Origin: Deltaproteobacteria bacterium
GTDB lineage: Bacteria > Desulfobacterota > Syntrophia > Syntrophales > UBA2192
Assembly: GCA_012728915.1 (NCBI GenBank)
Contig: JAAYEC010000030.1
Location: forward strand, 30,533-94,532
Reading direction: 5' to 3'
DNA: 64,000 nt
Shown: positions 62,157 to 64,000 of the stretch, one piece after another
Position numbering within the stretch: position 1 is the stretch's first letter
Layout of the letters: each line of letters opens with the position of its first letter
The notes under the pieces: generated by a model
What the model was told of the DNA's origin: nothing
Databases searched by the model: none
The model's input: the letters and a program-made list of their open reading frames with translations, nothing else
Made by a program: the position numbers and the translations under genes

Positions 62157-63002
62157 ATGGGGGAATTCCTGACGGATCTGCCGCGATACCCGTTTCTGCA
62201 GCATGCCCTGCTCGTCGGGGCTCTCGCGGGTGTCGCCTGCGGGATCATCGGCAGCTACGTCGTCACCAAGAAGATCAGCACCATCGCGGGAAGCATCTCC
62301 CACACGGTCCTGGGCGGACTCGGGGCCGCCCGCTACTGCCAGGTGGTTCACGGCTGGGACTGGTTCCATCCCCTCTACGGCGCCGTCCTGGCCGCCCTGA
62401 TCGCGGCGCTCGTCATCGGGCTGGTCGGCATGAAGGCGCGACAGCGGGAGGACACCGTGATCGGTGCCCTCTGGGCCGTCGGCATGGCGGCGGGAATCCT
62501 GTTCATCTCCCGGACGCCCGGCTACAGCGAGGATCTGATGAGCTACCTCTTCGGGAGCATCCTCATGGTGTCCGCCGGGGACCTGTGGCTCATCGCCGGT
62601 CTGGATCTTTTCGTCGTCGTCGTGGCAGCGCTTTTCTACAACCAGTTCCTCGCCGTCTGCTTTGACGAGGAATTCGCCAGGCTCCGGGGGGTCCGGGTCG
62701 AAGGGTTCTACCTCCTGCTTCTCTGCATGACCGCCCTCACCGTGGTGCTGCTGGTCACCGTCGTGGGGATCATCATGGTCATCGCCATCATCACGCTTCC
62801 CGCCGCCGTCGCCGGCGAGTTCACGAAGCGGTTGTGGCACATGATGCTGCTGTCGGCCCTTCTCACCGTCGCGTTCACGACGGCCGGACTTGCGCTGAGC
62901 TATGGGCCCGACCTGCCCGCCGGGGCGACGATCATCGCGGTTGCCGGGACGGTCTACCTGGCATCGGTTGTGGGCGTGCGGCTGTTCAGGCTGAAACGCT
63001 GA
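62157..63002 (+). CDS. znuB: Zinc ABC transporter permease ZnuB
   Basis: A 281-residue integral membrane protein with about eight helices of the ABC-3 family. It has CGIIGSYVVTKKISTIAGSI, SHTVLGGLGAARY and the family segment FDEEFARLRGVRVEGFYLLL. It forms the zinc channel with ZnuC. It is the last gene of the operon. Confidence 0.95.
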   Translation: MGEFLTDLPRYPFLQHALLVGALAGVACGIIGSYVVTKKISTIAGSISHTVLGGLGAARYCQVVHGWDWFHPLYGAVLAALIAALVIGLVGMKARQREDTVIGALWAVGMAAGILFISRTPGYSEDLMSYLFGSILMVSAGDLWLIAGLDLFVVVVAALFYNQFLAVCFDEEFARLRGVRVEGFYLLLLCMTALTVVLLVTVVGIIMVIAIITLPAAVAGEFTKRLWHMMLLSALLTVAFTTAGLALSYGPDLPAGATIIAVAGTVYLASVVGVRLFRLKR

Positions 63003-63029
63003 CGCAAAACCCATGGAACGGCATCGACG

Positions 63030-63713
63030 ATGACCCCCGACAGCCCCCACCACCTGGGACACCGCGACAGGCTCAAGGCCCGGTTCGAGCGGACGGGCGT
63101 CGCAGGTCTGCAGGACTACGAGGTCCTGGAGCTGGTGCTCTTCTATGCCCTCCCCCGCAGGGACGTGAAACCCCTGGCCAAGGAGCTCCTGAAGCGCTTC
63201 GGCTCCCTGAAGGGGGCGCTCGACGCCGACCGCGAGGCCCTGCTGGCAACCCCGGGGATTGGCCCGCACGCCGCCTCCCTCTTCCGCGTCATCCGCGAGG
63301 CCGGTTCCCTCTACCTGAGGCAGAAGGCCGAGGAGCGCGAGCAGATCTCCTCGACGAAGGAACTGATCGACTACTGCCTCTCCTCCATGGGCGGACTGAA
63401 GGACGAGCACTTCGCCGTCATCTACCTCAACGCCCGCAACCGCATCATCGCGGTGGAGACCATCCAGGAGGGCATCGTGAACCAGGCCGTCGTCTACCCG
63501 CGGAAGGTTCTCGAAAAAGCCCTCTCGCGCAAGGCCTCGGCCATCATCCTCGTCCACAACCACCCCTCGGGGCACGTGCGGCCTTCCGACGCGGACATCC
63601 GCCTGACGCGCATCCTGCAGGACGCGGCGCGCGTCATGGACATCGCGCTGCACGACCACCTCATCGTGGGCGAGAACCGCTTCTTCAGCTTCCGGGAGGA
63701 GGGGATCCTCTGA
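63030..63713 (+). CDS. radC: RadC-family JAMM/MPN protein
   Basis: A 227-residue RadC-type protein. The N-terminal helix-hairpin-helix has GPHAASLFRVIREAG and the C-terminal MPN domain has the JAMM signature in HNHPSGHVRPSDADIRLT. Its old link with recombination repair is doubtful; the enzymatic role is not known. It starts 27 bases after znuB and may be on the same transcript. Confidence 0.92.
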   Translation: MTPDSPHHLGHRDRLKARFERTGVAGLQDYEVLELVLFYALPRRDVKPLAKELLKRFGSLKGALDADREALLATPGIGPHAASLFRVIREAGSLYLRQKAEEREQISSTKELIDYCLSSMGGLKDEHFAVIYLNARNRIIAVETIQEGIVNQAVVYPRKVLEKALSRKASAIILVHNHPSGHVRPSDADIRLTRILQDAARVMDIALHDHLIVGENRFFSFREEGIL

Positions 63714-63718
63714 AAGAC

Positions 63719-63809
63719 AGGGTTTAGGGTTCAGGGTTCAGGGTTCGGGGTCCAGGGGAGAAAGGATAAGAATTCCATCCTTTGCCCTTGTACCCTGGCC
63801 CCTGTACCC
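63719..63809. repeat. Converging heptanucleotide repeats between radC and the M50 gene
   Basis: From 63719 the units AGGGTTT, AGGGTTC x3, GGGGTCC and AGGGGAG run in seven-base steps. From 63782 the units TTGCCCT, TGTACCC, TGGCCCC and TGTACCC run in the other sense, so the gap can fold into a long imperfect hairpin between two converging genes. Confidence 0.8.
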
Positions 63810-63810
63810 C

Positions 63811-64000
63811 CTAGATGTTGATGCTGGTGAAGGGAATCGGCGTGAAGGTCAACGCGAAACAGAACATGGCCAGGTAGCCGATGGCCAAGCGCCGGTTGTC
63901 GAGCTCGCCCCACTCGCAGATCACGGGCGGGTGGCGCACGCCCAGAACCAGCAGAATCCCGCCCCAGATGAGCCACCCTTCCCAGCCCACGAGACCGAGC
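63811..64000 (-). CDS. C-terminal end of a membrane protease, site-2/M50 type
   Basis: About 63 residues are visible from the window edge to the TAG at 63811. They form two hydrophobic helices (WLIWGGILLVLGV and RRLAIGYLAMFCFALTF) and end in TPIPFTSINI. HPPV before a charged loop and a PF-type C-terminus are usual at the end of site-2 protease-like integral membrane proteins. The catalytic HExxH part lies outside the window, so the call is tentative. Confidence 0.6.
   Translation of the reverse strand, partial: LGLVGWEGWLIWGGILLVLGVRHPPVICEWGELDNRRLAIGYLAMFCFALTFTPIPFTSINI

Noticed and set aside
63719..63760. Telomere-like AGGGTTT repeats as a replicon end
   Set aside because: The window continues with ordinary genes on both sides and similar seven-base arrays with other sequences occur elsewhere.

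Overview
The window looks like a chromosomal segment of an anaerobic, GC-rich deltaproteobacterium, most plausibly a Desulfobacterota/Syntrophales-type organism. The support is a type II NADH dehydrogenase beside a PHA-synthase-like hydrolase, a biotin-dependent acyl-CoA carboxyltransferase, a minimal two-gene SufBC system, several single-cluster ferredoxins, CarD, the topA-trmFO pair, and many FeoB/ZnuABC/Fur-type metal genes. The genus cannot be fixed from sequence reading alone.

Layout. 1-4637: energy/hydrolase genes and a VWA-OmpA lipoprotein. 5026-16102: an 11 kb integrated element sitting in a tRNA-Lys(CTT) gene, bounded by a perfect 48 bp direct repeat. It carries a tyrosine integrase, a primase-helicase, an iteron-type origin candidate, an AlpA-like regulator, small and large terminase-like genes and short phage-type genes, but no capsid, portal or tail genes; it reads as a phage satellite or a reduced prophage. 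16058-16415: a four-gene tRNA operon (Arg-TCT, His, Arg-TCG, Lys). 16496-37615: housekeeping genes, mostly on the minus strand (dprA-topA-trmFO on plus; a two-component system, coaX-birA-nadC, valS, miaA, mutL, rmlD-truA, pgk on minus). 37840-46701: carboxyltransferase, ispDF, PIN-TRAM protein, CarD, radical SAM, an NlpD-like factor, Pcm. 46885-48465: a phosphoglycerate mutase whose two halves are in swapped order (circular permutation). 48509-55397: macro-domain protein, SufBC, cobalamin adenosyltransferase, ferredoxin, M29 aminopeptidase. 55431-63002: metal homeostasis (Fur, DtxR-FeoA, FeoB; then TlpA/CcdA; then Zur-ZnuACB). 63030-64000: RadC and the end of an M50 membrane protease.

How it works together. 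Pgk and the permuted GpmI are successive lower-glycolysis enzymes. IspD/IspF, CoaX, BirA and NadC supply isoprenoids and cofactors; BirA would biotinylate the carrier protein served by the carboxyltransferase. The metal block contains two regulators next to two importers (iron and zinc), each with a palindrome in the promoter region. Several intergenic gaps contain heptanucleotide-phased repeats at gene 3' ends, two of which supply the stop codons of nadC and rmlD.

The two most unusual items are the circularly permuted phosphoglycerate mutase and the tRNA-Lys element, with its GGTGAAC iterons, swap-tail integrase and terminase-without-capsid gene set.
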